Assembly (NCBI RefSeq): GCF_013385425.1
Contig: NZ_JACAQA010000027.1
Span: forward strand, 62,001-126,000
DNA from: Pseudomonas gingeri
GTDB taxonomy: Bacteria; Pseudomonadota; Gammaproteobacteria; Pseudomonadales; Pseudomonadaceae
DNA: 64,000 nt
Direction of reading: 5' to 3'
Part shown: one piece after another, positions 34,187-42,131 of the stretch
Numbering within the stretch: position 1 is the stretch's first letter
Layout of the letters: every line of letters begins with the position of its first letter
Notes under the pieces: generated by a model
What the model was told of the DNA's origin: nothing
The model's database searches: none
The model's input: only the letters and a program-made list of their open reading frames with translations
Program-made: the position numbers and the translations under genes

Positions 34187-34816
34187 ATGCCTTCGATCTA
34201 CCAACTCAAGCCCCGCTTCCAGAACCTGCTGCGTCCAGTGGTCCAACGCCTCTTCGACAATGGCACCAGCGCCAACCAGGTCACCTTGAGCGCCGCTGTA
34301 ATTTCCCTGCTGGTAGGCGCCGTAGTCGCCACCTTCGCCGGGCACGCCTGGGTGTTCGTGATCATCCCCATTTGGATGATCCTGCGCATGGCCCTGAACG
34401 CCATCGACGGCATGCTCGCCCGGGAGTTCGGCCAGCAATCGAAGCTCGGCGCCTACCTGAACGAACTCTGCGACATCATCGCCGACAGCGCACTGATCCT
34501 GCCGTTTGCCTTGTTGCCCGAAGTCAGCCTGTTGGCGGTGCTGCTGGTGACCCTGCTGGCCCTGTTCAGCGAATACGCCGGTGTCTTGGGGTCGATGGTC
34601 GGCGCCTCACGGCGCTACGACGGTCCCATGGGCAAGAGCGATCGCGCATTTGTTCTGGGCGTGATCGCCACCGGCGTGGCCTTCGGCCTGCTCAATACCC
34701 AATGGATAAATGGATTATTCGTGCTGATGGCGGCACTCCTGCTGGTTACGCTGGTCAATCGGGTACGGCAAGGCTTGAAAGAAGCCGCAACAACAGCAGA
34801 ACCGCCTCCCCAATAA
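34187..34816 (+). CDS. ynbA: CDP-alcohol phosphatidyltransferase, YnbA-like
   Basis: A 209-residue integral membrane enzyme that would transfer an alcohol head group onto CDP-diacylglycerol. The start MPSIYQLKPRFQNLLRP matches the YnbA N-terminus (YQIKPLFQSLLRP in E. coli), so ATG 34187 is used; an alternative ATG at 34070 has GGAG upstream and would add 39 residues. The CDP-alcohol motif reads DGMLAREFGQQSKLGAYLNE-LCD, with N in place of the first Asp of the usual Gx3Dx3D, a substitution I believe is shared with YnbA. It heads a six-gene operon. Confidence 0.88.
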   Translation: MPSIYQLKPRFQNLLRPVVQRLFDNGTSANQVTLSAAVISLLVGAVVATFAGHAWVFVIIPIWMILRMALNAIDGMLAREFGQQSKLGAYLNELCDIIADSALILPFALLPEVSLLAVLLVTLLALFSEYAGVLGSMVGASRRYDGPMGKSDRAFVLGVIATGVAFGLLNTQWINGLFVLMAALLLVTLVNRVRQGLKEAATTAEPPPQ

Positions 34817-34894
34817 CACCCGAATCGCCAAACCGCTCCCCCAAGATAGTTGCCTCAAGCTCCCCACTCCAAGATCCGGCAAAAGGACATTGCA

Positions 34895-36655
34895 ATGCGC
34901 GACGAGCAAACCCAGACCTTCAGTACCCATGATGGCGTCGAACTGTTTTATCGCCACTGGCCGGCCACAACGCCTGCCGCCGGCGAGCCGCGCAAGGCCA
35001 TCCTGCTGTTCCACCGGGGGCATGAGCATTCCGGGCGCATTGCCCACCTGGTGGATGAACTCGACCTGCCGGACTTCGACTTCTTCGCCTGGGACGCCCG
35101 TGGCCACGGTCAGTCGCCGGGCGCGCGGGGTGACAGCCCGAGCTTCGCCACCAGCGTGCGGGATGTGCAGACCTTCTGCGATCACCTCGGCGCCACCTTC
35201 GCTATCGCCGAAGAAAATATCGCGGCCATCGCCCAGAGCGTCGGCGCGGTGATCGTCGCCACCTGGGTTCACGACTACGCGCCAAAGATCCGCGCCCTGG
35301 TGCTCGCCTCCCCGGCCTTCAAGGTCAAGCTCTACGTGCCTTTCGCCCGTCCAGGCCTGGCCCTGATGCGACGCTTTCGCGGCAACTTTTTCGTCAACAG
35401 CTACGTCAAGGCCAAGTTTCTCAGCCACGACCCGGAACGCATTGCCGCCTATGACAGCGATCCGCTGATCACCAAGGCCATTTCGGTGAATGTGCTGCTC
35501 GGGCTGTACGAAGCCGCCGACCGCGTGGTCGCCGATGCCAATGCGATCCAGGTACCAACCCAGTTGCTGATTTCCGGCGCGGACTTCGTGGTCCATCGCA
35601 AACCCCAGGAACAATTCTTCCAGCGCCTGGGCAGCCTGAAAAAAGAACGGCACGTACTCCCCGGTTTCTTCCACGACACCCTCGGCGAACGCGACCGGCA
35701 CCTGGCCGTCAGCCGCGCCAAGCGCTTTATCCAACAGAATTTCCTCTCGCCGGTTAACCGCCCGGCCCTGCTCGACGCTGATCGCATCGGCGAGACCTGC
35801 GCCGAATCCGAGTCACTGGCAGCGCCCTTGCCACGCAACTCGCCACGGGATCTCTACTGGCGCCTGACCCGCGCCAGCATGGGCCTGGGCAGCAAGCTGT
35901 CGGCCGGGGTCAAGCTCGGCTTCGACACCGGTTTCGACTCCGGCAGCACCCTGGACTACGTCTACCGCAACACCCCCACCGGGCATACCGCGCTGGGCCG
36001 GATGATCGACCAGAACTACCTGAACTCCATCGGCTGGCGCGGCATCCGCCAACGCAAACTGCATGTCGAGGAGCTGCTACGCCTGGCCATGGCCCAGCTG
36101 CGCGAGCAAGGCCGCGAAGTCCGGATCGTGGATATCGCCGCCGGCCACGGGCGCTATATCCTCGAAGCCCTGCACGGGGTGACGCCACTGCCGGAATCGA
36201 TCCTGCTGCGCGACTACAGCGATATCAACGTGCGTGACGGCAGCGCGCTGATCGTCGAAAAAGGCCTGGGCGATATCGCCCGGTTCGTCAAGGGCGACGC
36301 CTTTGACCGCGCCGACCTCGCCGCGCTGGACCCCAAGCCGAGCCTGGCGGTGGTGTCGGGCCTGTACGAACTGTTCGCCGACAACACCCTGGTCGGCAAC
36401 TCCCTCGCCGGCTTGGCCGAGGCCTGTGAACCGGGCGCTTATCTGGTCTACACCGGGCAACCCTGGCACCCGCAGCTGGAACTGATCGCCCGCGCCCTGA
36501 CCAGTCACCGCCAAGGCCAGGCCTGGGTCATGCGCCGTCGTAGCCAGGCGGAAATGGACCAGTTGGTGGAAGCCGCCGGGTTTCGCAAGATCACTCAACG
36601 GGTCGATGAATGGGGGATCTTCAGCGTGTCCCTGGCGCAACGCGTGCAAGGATGA
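34895..36655 (+). CDS. ynbC: Alpha/beta hydrolase-methyltransferase fusion, YnbC-like
   Basis: A 586-residue two-domain protein. Residues 1-290 form a monoglyceride-lipase-like alpha/beta hydrolase (LLFHRGHEHSGRI, WDARGHGQSPGARGD; the nucleophile elbow reads AQSVGA rather than GxSxG, with catalytic Ser probably in place). Residues 300-586 form a class I SAM methyltransferase (motif I VRIVDIAAGHGRYILEAL at about 426). Length and order match E. coli YnbC. ATG 34895 has AAGGACA upstream. It probably acts on a lipid at the inner membrane surface. The stop overlaps the next ATG (ATGA). Confidence 0.88.
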   Translation: MRDEQTQTFSTHDGVELFYRHWPATTPAAGEPRKAILLFHRGHEHSGRIAHLVDELDLPDFDFFAWDARGHGQSPGARGDSPSFATSVRDVQTFCDHLGATFAIAEENIAAIAQSVGAVIVATWVHDYAPKIRALVLASPAFKVKLYVPFARPGLALMRRFRGNFFVNSYVKAKFLSHDPERIAAYDSDPLITKAISVNVLLGLYEAADRVVADANAIQVPTQLLISGADFVVHRKPQEQFFQRLGSLKKERHVLPGFFHDTLGERDRHLAVSRAKRFIQQNFLSPVNRPALLDADRIGETCAESESLAAPLPRNSPRDLYWRLTRASMGLGSKLSAGVKLGFDTGFDSGSTLDYVYRNTPTGHTALGRMIDQNYLNSIGWRGIRQRKLHVEELLRLAMAQLREQGREVRIVDIAAGHGRYILEALHGVTPLPESILLRDYSDINVRDGSALIVEKGLGDIARFVKGDAFDRADLAALDPKPSLAVVSGLYELFADNTLVGNSLAGLAEACEPGAYLVYTGQPWHPQLELIARALTSHRQGQAWVMRRRSQAEMDQLVEAAGFRKITQRVDEWGIFSVSLAQRVQG

Positions 36656-38010
36656 ACTGTACGCTCCGCGAAGCCGGCCTGCTGAAGCGCGCCGTGCTCT
36701 GGCTGGTCCTGCTGGCGCCATTGTTCTTCGCCAGCTATGGCTTTGCCACCTGGTACACCGCCCGGCGCAGGGATGTCGGCAGCTACGTGTTCGGTTGGGA
36801 AAGCCATATGCCGTTCTGGGCCTGGACCATCGTGCCCTATTGGTCCATCGACCTGCTTTACGGCTTGTCGCTGCTGCTGCCCAGAAGCAAGCGCGAGCTC
36901 GATCGGCACGCCCTGCGCCTGCTGACGGCCCAGGCGATCGCCGTCTCCTGCTTCCTGCGTTGGCCACTGACCTTCACCTTCCCCCGACCACCGCTGGACG
37001 GCGTATTCGGCTGGCTGTTCGCGGTACTGGCGGGCTTCGACAAACCCTTCAACCAGGCGCCTTCGCTGCATATCGCGTTGCTGGTGATTCTGTGGGTCAT
37101 GTACCGCCGGCATTTCACCGGTGTCGGACGCTGGCTGGTGCACGGCTGGTTCGCGCTGATCGGTGTATCGGTGCTGACCACCTATCAACACCACTTTATC
37201 GACCTGCCCACCGGCGCCCTGGCCGGCTGGTTGTGCGTCTGGCTGTGGCCGGATGATCGCGCCAACCCATTGGCCGCCGCGCGCCTGTCAGGCGATGGCA
37301 AACGCCTCGCCCTGGCTGTTCGCTACGGGCTGGGGGCGACGCTGTTGGCCATCGCCGGCTTCGGCTTCGCCGGTGTCGCGTTATGGTTGCTCTGGCCGGC
37401 GCAGGCCCTGGCGCTGGTAGCGCTCAATTACGCGGTGTTCGGCGCCCAGGGCTTCCAGAAACGCGCCGACGGCAGCTTGAGCCCGGCCGCACGCTGGCTG
37501 TTTGCGCCTTACCGGGCAGGCGCCTGGGTCAATTCGCGACTCTGGACAAAATCCCATCCACAACCCGATCAGGTTGTAGATGACGTTTGGCTTGGGCGAC
37601 TGCCAAGCCGACGCGAACTTCAGGCCGGCCCATTCGCGGCCATCGTCGACCTGTGTGCCGAACTGCCCTTGGCCCCCCAGGGGCGGGCCTATAGCAGCAT
37701 CCCCGTACTGGACTTGATTGCACCGTCACCGGAGCAATGTCGCGAAGCCGCCCTGAGCATTGATGAACTGCGCCAGAACGGGCCGCTGCTGGTCTGCTGC
37801 GCCCTGGGTTATTCACGCAGCGCCACGGCGCTCGCCGCCTGGTTGCTGCACAGCGGCCGAGCGACGACGATCGATGCAGCCCTGGAGCTGATACGTGCCG
37901 CACGTCCCGACGTGGTCCTGCATCCGCGGCATCGCCAGGTGCTGGAAGCCATGCTTCAGCTCGTGCCTGGCGAAGCCGTCGCCCAATCGAGGATCGCCGA
38001 TGCCCGCTAG
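36652..38010 (+). CDS. ynbD: PAP2/dual-specificity phosphatase fusion, YnbD-like
   Basis: A 452-residue membrane protein. The N-terminal half has PAP2-like membrane segments with APSLHIALL (the PSxH motif) and YQHHFIDLPTGALAGW (the HxxxD motif). The C-terminal part is a tyrosine/dual-specificity phosphatase domain with the P-loop CALGYSRS (Cys383, Arg389, C-x5-R). The same fusion is found in E. coli YnbD. It would dephosphorylate a lipid phosphate or a phosphoinositide-like head group. The start codon overlaps the preceding stop (ATGA). Confidence 0.88.
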   Translation: MNCTLREAGLLKRAVLWLVLLAPLFFASYGFATWYTARRRDVGSYVFGWESHMPFWAWTIVPYWSIDLLYGLSLLLPRSKRELDRHALRLLTAQAIAVSCFLRWPLTFTFPRPPLDGVFGWLFAVLAGFDKPFNQAPSLHIALLVILWVMYRRHFTGVGRWLVHGWFALIGVSVLTTYQHHFIDLPTGALAGWLCVWLWPDDRANPLAAARLSGDGKRLALAVRYGLGATLLAIAGFGFAGVALWLLWPAQALALVALNYAVFGAQGFQKRADGSLSPAARWLFAPYRAGAWVNSRLWTKSHPQPDQVVDDVWLGRLPSRRELQAGPFAAIVDLCAELPLAPQGRAYSSIPVLDLIAPSPEQCREAALSIDELRQNGPLLVCCALGYSRSATALAAWLLHSGRATTIDAALELIRAARPDVVLHPRHRQVLEAMLQLVPGEAVAQSRIADAR

Positions 38011-38455
38011 CCTGCAACTGCATGTGGTCGCCAGCCTGCTACGGCGCGGCCGCCTGCTCGACCAACTCTCCATGGGGCTGACCGTACTGGGTGTTCTGCT
38101 GGGTCTGGCACCCTTGCTCTTCAACACCATCAGCCTGTGGTGCCTGGTGGTCAGTGCCTGGCTGGTACTGTCGGGCCTGTTGCAAAAATACTGGGCCTTC
38201 CGTGTCGCTTTCGACGCCGATCTGTTCCAACTGATGGCGCAAGATCCCAGCAACCTGAGCGACCGTACCGAAGCCCTGGACCAGGCGTTGCAGGATCTCG
38301 GCCTGCAGCCGCCGCAATCCGCAAACCGTCCCTGGACCGAGCGCAGCCGTGGCGCGCTGGACCTGCTCAAGCGCCAGGCGTTGCTGGTGCTGGTACAAAT
38401 TTCCCTGCCACTGATCGTCATTCTGGCCAGCCCCTGGCTGCCCTTCGCCGGATAA
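38000..38455 (+). CDS. Small membrane protein of the lipid operon
   Basis: A 151-residue protein with two hydrophobic segments near the N-terminus (LTVLGVLLGLAPLLFN and LWCLVVSAWLVLSG) and one at the C-terminus (LLVLVQISLPLIVILA). An amphipathic helical middle connects them. It overlaps the preceding gene by 11 bases and ends nine bases before the acyltransferase gene, so it belongs to the operon. It is not part of E. coli ynbABCD. No family is recognised; it may hold the enzymes at the membrane. Confidence 0.8.
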   Translation: MPASLQLHVVASLLRRGRLLDQLSMGLTVLGVLLGLAPLLFNTISLWCLVVSAWLVLSGLLQKYWAFRVAFDADLFQLMAQDPSNLSDRTEALDQALQDLGLQPPQSANRPWTERSRGALDLLKRQALLVLVQISLPLIVILASPWLPFAG

Positions 38456-38464
38456 GGAATCGTC

Positions 38465-39085
38465 ATGTTCGAACCCGTGGTTGCCACCCTCATCACCTCC
38501 GGCGCCCGCCTGATCACTGGTGCCCGCAGCCTGTGGATCGGCTGCGGGCCCAATCCGGAACAGCGCATCTACTTCGCCAACCACAGCAGCCACGGTGACT
38601 TCGTGCTGCTCTGGGCCTCGCTGCCACCGGCACTGCGCAAACTCACCCGGCCGGTCGCCGGCGCCGACTACTGGAATAAAAGCGCCCTGCGCCGCTACAT
38701 CATCAAGCGGGTCTTCAACGGTGTGCTGATCGACCGCGAACGCAAGGAGCCCGGGGACAACCCGCTGCAGCCGATGCTCGACGCGCTGGAGCAAGGCCAC
38801 TCGCTGATCATCTTCCCCGAAGGCACCCGCAACCAGGAGGACGGTCTGCTGCCGTTCAAGAGCGGGATCTTCCACCTGACCCGGAGCTACCCACAGGCGC
38901 AGTTGATTCCGGTATGGATCGCCAACCTCAACCGGGTCATGCCCAAGGGCCGGGTATTACCCCTGCCCCTGCTGTGCACCACCAGTTTCGGCTCGCCGCT
39001 GCGACTCGAAGACGACGAAAGCAAAGAACATTTCCTGCAACGCAGCCGCGATGCGCTGCTGGCCCTGGCACCGGAGCAACACTGA
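38465..39085 (+). CDS. 1-acyl-sn-glycerol-3-phosphate acyltransferase (PlsC-like)
   Basis: A 206-residue PlsC-family acyltransferase. Block I NHSSHGDFVLLW (HX4D) and block III FPEGTRNQEDG are both present. It would acylate lysophosphatidic acid or a related lysophospholipid to give phosphatidic acid, the substrate of the CdsA-type enzyme encoded next. It lies nine bases after the small membrane protein gene and two bases before the CDP-DAG synthase start, hence one transcript. Confidence 0.92.
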   Translation: MFEPVVATLITSGARLITGARSLWIGCGPNPEQRIYFANHSSHGDFVLLWASLPPALRKLTRPVAGADYWNKSALRRYIIKRVFNGVLIDRERKEPGDNPLQPMLDALEQGHSLIIFPEGTRNQEDGLLPFKSGIFHLTRSYPQAQLIPVWIANLNRVMPKGRVLPLPLLCTTSFGSPLRLEDDESKEHFLQRSRDALLALAPEQH

Positions 39086-39086
39086 A

Positions 39087-40019
39087 ATGGATAGGCAGAC
39101 CCTGATGTTGTTCGCCGGGATCGGCATGATCCTGGTGCTGGCTTCGCTGATCGGCTTTGTCCTCAAGTGGCGTACCCGAGGCACGCCGAATGCGGTCATC
39201 GATAACCTCAACGCCCGGATCAACGCCTGGTGGGTGATGGTGCTGGTGATCGGTATCGCCTTCTGGCTGGGGACCGGCGCGGTGATCCTGCTGTTCTATG
39301 CGGTGTCCTTCTACGCCCTGCGCGAATTCCTGACCCTGACACCGACCCGGCGCAGCGACTACCCGGCGCTGGTGGCGGCGTTCTACCTGGCCCTGCCGCT
39401 GCAATACTTGCTGATCTACAGCGACTGGTACGGACTGTTCTCGATCTTCATTCCGGTCTATGTGTTCCTGCTGCTGCCGATCCTCGCTTCGCTGGGCGGT
39501 GACAGCACGCACTTTCTGGAACGGGCCTCGAAGGTCCAGTGGGGGCTGATGATCGCGGTGTTCTGCGTGTCGTTCGTGCCGGCGCTGCTGACCCTGGAGA
39601 TTGCCGGTTATGAAGGCCGCAACCTGCTGCTGATCGCCTACCTGGTGATCGTGGTGCAGTTGTCCGACGTGCTCCAGTACGTCTGCGGCAAGCTGTTCGG
39701 CAAACGCAAGATCGCGCCCAACCTGTCGCCGTCGAAAACCGTCGAAGGCTTTGTCGGCGGCATCACACTGGCTTCGTTGATCGGTGGCGCGCTGTTCTGG
39801 ATTACCCCTTTCAATCCCTGGCAGGCGGCGCTGATCGCGTTGTTGATCAACCTGCTGGGCTTTGCCGGCGGCATCGTCATGTCGGCGATCAAGCGCGACC
39901 GTGGGGTCAAGGACTGGGGTCATATGATCGAAGGTCATGGCGGCATGCTCGACCGGCTGGACTCGGTGTGCTTTGCCGCGCCGATCTTCTTTCATCTGGT
40001 GCGCTATTGGTGGACGTGA
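39087..40019 (+). CDS. ynbB: CDP-diglyceride synthase, YnbB-like
   Basis: A 310-residue polytopic phosphatidate cytidylyltransferase. It has the CdsA signature SAIKRDRGVKDWG, then EGHGGMLDRLDS, and is similar throughout to E. coli YnbB (298 residues), including the C-terminal HLVRYWW. It makes CDP-diacylglycerol from PA and CTP for the YnbA-like transferase. It is a second CDP-DAG synthase beyond the presumed housekeeping cdsA. Start ATG 39087 is preferred over 39051 by length and by its position right after the acyltransferase stop. Confidence 0.92.
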   Translation: MDRQTLMLFAGIGMILVLASLIGFVLKWRTRGTPNAVIDNLNARINAWWVMVLVIGIAFWLGTGAVILLFYAVSFYALREFLTLTPTRRSDYPALVAAFYLALPLQYLLIYSDWYGLFSIFIPVYVFLLLPILASLGGDSTHFLERASKVQWGLMIAVFCVSFVPALLTLEIAGYEGRNLLLIAYLVIVVQLSDVLQYVCGKLFGKRKIAPNLSPSKTVEGFVGGITLASLIGGALFWITPFNPWQAALIALLINLLGFAGGIVMSAIKRDRGVKDWGHMIEGHGGMLDRLDSVCFAAPIFFHLVRYWWT

Positions 40020-40037
40020 GAGGTGTTACGGTGGGCT

Positions 40038-40059
40038 CGCCAACGTTTTAGCGTTGGCG
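40038..40059. terminator. Hairpin after the lipid operon
   Basis: CGCCAACG-TTTTAG-CGTTGGCG, a perfect eight-base stem, 18 bases after the ynbB-like stop. No long T tract follows, so it may be a Rho-dependent end or mRNA 3' stabiliser. Confidence 0.6.
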
Positions 40060-40236
40060 GGCTGCACTCAGCTCCCCGCACCGGGTAGTCACCTCAACTA
40101 CACGGTTCATCCTGCATTACAAGCGAGTCACGGACTTGCCCACCGCCGAGCGGGCCAGACACATCATCCGGTCTTCGGCGACAATGCTTCAAGCATGAAC
40201 CACCGAGATGAAGATCAGGATGTCGTTCATGACGGC

Positions 40237-40494
40237 TCACTCTTTTATCTCATGTCTCATCGTCGCCACAACCAGATCCTCTGCAAGATCCAGGTTTACA
40301 CCGTCGGGATTTTTCAAACCCTCACGACTGTACCATTCTTGATTGGCCTCCGGATGTGGACCGACAAGACTGACTGTACCTTTCCCAAAGTTATATATGG
40401 CGGCCGCGGCATCTTTATTCGGATATCGGGCAATAACGAGTGCACTCCCGCCTTCTGAATCGGTCGGAAGAACGGGGCCATCCTGGTAATACAT
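40237..40494 (-). pseudogene. 3' fragment of a BPL_N-type (glutamine-amidotransferase-like) gene
   Basis: On the minus strand, MYYQDGPVL ... then VIARYPNKDAAAAIYNFGKG, GPHPEANQEWYS and LAEDLVVATMRH form the C-terminal end of a BPL_N/GATase-like protein with its GPHPEA element. There is no 5' half: upstream on this strand the sequence changes into the reverse of the cdsA-like fragment (40511 onward). It is therefore a truncated relic. An apparent 129-codon frame from 40626 is a chimera of the two debris pieces. Confidence 0.7.
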
Positions 40495-40510
40495 CTCACG
40501 TTTCTGCCCC

Positions 40511-40701
40511 CGCCAGCGGCACTGATCGCGCTGCTGGTGTTTGCCGATGGCATTGTCATGTCGGCGATCAAGGGCGACCGTTGGGTTAAGGACTGGGGGC
40601 CATATGATCGAAGGCCATGGTGGCATGCTCGACCGGCTGGACTCGGTGTGCTTCGTCGCACCGACCTTTTTTCATCTGGTGCGCTACTGGTGGACGTGAG
40701 G
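40511..40701 (+). pseudogene. Broken second copy of the CDP-diglyceride synthase 3' end
   Basis: This segment repeats the end of the ynbB-like gene (39822-40021) in the same orientation, with about one base in ten changed. It has lost about 12 bases near 40536 and gained one G in GACTGGGGGCC near 40595, which breaks the frame. It still ends at the equivalent of the TGGTGGACGTGAG stop. It is not translatable as a CdsA end. The divergence from the intact copy suggests it came from a related strain or an old duplication. Confidence 0.85.
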
Positions 40702-41162
40702 GGGGGGGTTATGACTGGCCCACCAACAAATGCCATGCCAAACAGACTATAGATCATGTTCCGATCTGCGCCTATGTGCTCACACTCCATAGGAATGCAA
40801 ATCCACGATCGAAGCCTGGATGTTGTGTACGCAGATTGCGTTTGCGAGTCGCTGGCAAACTTTATCACCAAGAAAACGTTTACAAAATATTTTTAGCATA
40901 TTAAGCTTTTTCGAAGTGAGAAGAGGGTCTTCTCATCAAGGGAGCTGCATCTCAGTGAAGGGAATGACATGTCATATGCTAATTACCGCCGTTCAGAACG
41001 CCTAGAATTCTGACACCCCCCCTACTTGTTTTTATACCCCACATCCATAGCGAGCAATTTGCAGCGCGCGATGTCTCGAGCATGGAAAAGTGACTCAGTT
41101 TCAATAACATACGAAAAGTCTCACACCACAAAACGCATCAGTCAATAAAAAATGGAGCGGTA
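40702..41162 (+). other. 461-bp A/T-rich spacer before the oxygenase gene
   Basis: No gene is seen. The left end is debris (a G8 run, then random sequence). The right part, from about 40840, is A/T-rich with several -10-like hexamers (TATTTTTAG, TATACCCC), so it probably contains the oxygenase promoter. GGAG at 41155-41158 is the RBS for ATG 41163. Confidence 0.5.
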
Positions 41163-42086
41163 ATGATCAATGAACAGTTTCAAGTAAGCGAAGATCAGGT
41201 GATAACGTTTCGTAGGCAGGGCTTTCTTTTCCTGAAAGGTTTTTACAACAAAGATATAACCGATTATTTGAAATCAACCATTGGCGAGCGCATCTCTGCG
41301 CCTACTGATAAATATCAGAGCGGTTTTAGCCGTTTGGCATTTGACATGTATGACGGCGACCCGATGATTGCCAGCGTTATTCAAGATGATCATTTCAAAC
41401 ATGTCATGAACACGTTGACGGGCAAAACCTTGTTTTTTGCCCAGGCGCTTTCCTTCGAGCTGGAAAAAAATAAAAACAAGGGTTTCCCTTGGCATATCGG
41501 CACGCAAAGTTTCGGCTATCACCAAGCGGAAGACTATGGCTGCACAGTCTGGGCGCCCTTGGTAAATATCGATCCCAAAGGACAACGCGGCGGTCTGGCG
41601 TATATCCCTAAAGACGCCGTATCAGGTGCATTCATGTATGAACACATCGATCCTTCAATCTTCCAACTGCTGTCGGAACGTATTGAGCGGGGTGAGGAGA
41701 CCACCATTGATGAGTTCATGCATCTTCGTGATGGTCCTTTGAATGATCCGGCGATTAAAAAGCTGCTGGATCACTTTGCCGTCGAGGACGAATTCGAGGT
41801 GGGTGACGCGCTCATTTTCGACAAAAATGTGATTCACCGGAGCATCATGCTGGAAGATGGCCCGATAGACTCGCGCGCAGCGTTCGTCATGCGTTTCTTC
41901 TGCGAGACCAGTACCTATGACTATCGGCGCGCTCACGACCTTGAAATTCCCCGCGAGCATTTCAAATACTCTGGTCCGACGCGGTTTCACTTAGAAGTGG
42001 CAAAGGAACAAGGCGAACTTCTTGTTAACAGCCCGTTCTTTAAAGGCCAAGAGTACCGTTCGCTAAAAACCTCGAAAACAAGCTGA
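41163..42086 (+). CDS. Phytanoyl-CoA dioxygenase-family Fe/2OG enzyme with HxG metal motif
   Basis: A 307-residue PhyH-type cupin oxygenase. The N-terminal FRRQGFLFLKGFYNKD is characteristic. The metal-site region reads PWHIGTQSFGY (H111, G113), followed by the strand VWAPLVNI and GGLAYIPK, which aligns with the family's GxLxxxPGSH. The distal ligand is H225 in DKNVIHRS, and R238 or R244 can bind 2OG. The carboxylate ligand of HxD/E is thus replaced by Gly, as in Fe/2OG halogenases (HxA or HxG). A second HID (161-163) lies after the IPK strand and does not fit the fold position. The composition is A/T-richer than the flanks. A LysE exporter follows 45 bases downstream. The substrate is unknown; a free or carrier-bound amino acid is inferred. 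Confidence 0.85.
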   Translation: MINEQFQVSEDQVITFRRQGFLFLKGFYNKDITDYLKSTIGERISAPTDKYQSGFSRLAFDMYDGDPMIASVIQDDHFKHVMNTLTGKTLFFAQALSFELEKNKNKGFPWHIGTQSFGYHQAEDYGCTVWAPLVNIDPKGQRGGLAYIPKDAVSGAFMYEHIDPSIFQLLSERIERGEETTIDEFMHLRDGPLNDPAIKKLLDHFAVEDEFEVGDALIFDKNVIHRSIMLEDGPIDSRAAFVMRFFCETSTYDYRRAHDLEIPREHFKYSGPTRFHLEVAKEQGELLVNSPFFKGQEYRSLKTSKTS

Positions 42087-42131
42087 TTTATCACAAGGGC
42101 TTAAGCTCTTTTTTATACGTGGAGATAGACA

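Noticed and set aside
40511..40701. A second functional CDP-diglyceride synthase end
   Set aside because: It has a deletion and a single-base insertion, and no 5' part.
41643..41651. HID (H161-x-D163) in the oxygenase as the true HxD metal motif
   Set aside because: It comes after the IPK strand that matches the PGSH region, so it is out of place for the fold. H111-I-G113 sits before the VWAPL strand, where the family's HxD belongs. Kept as a possible refutation.
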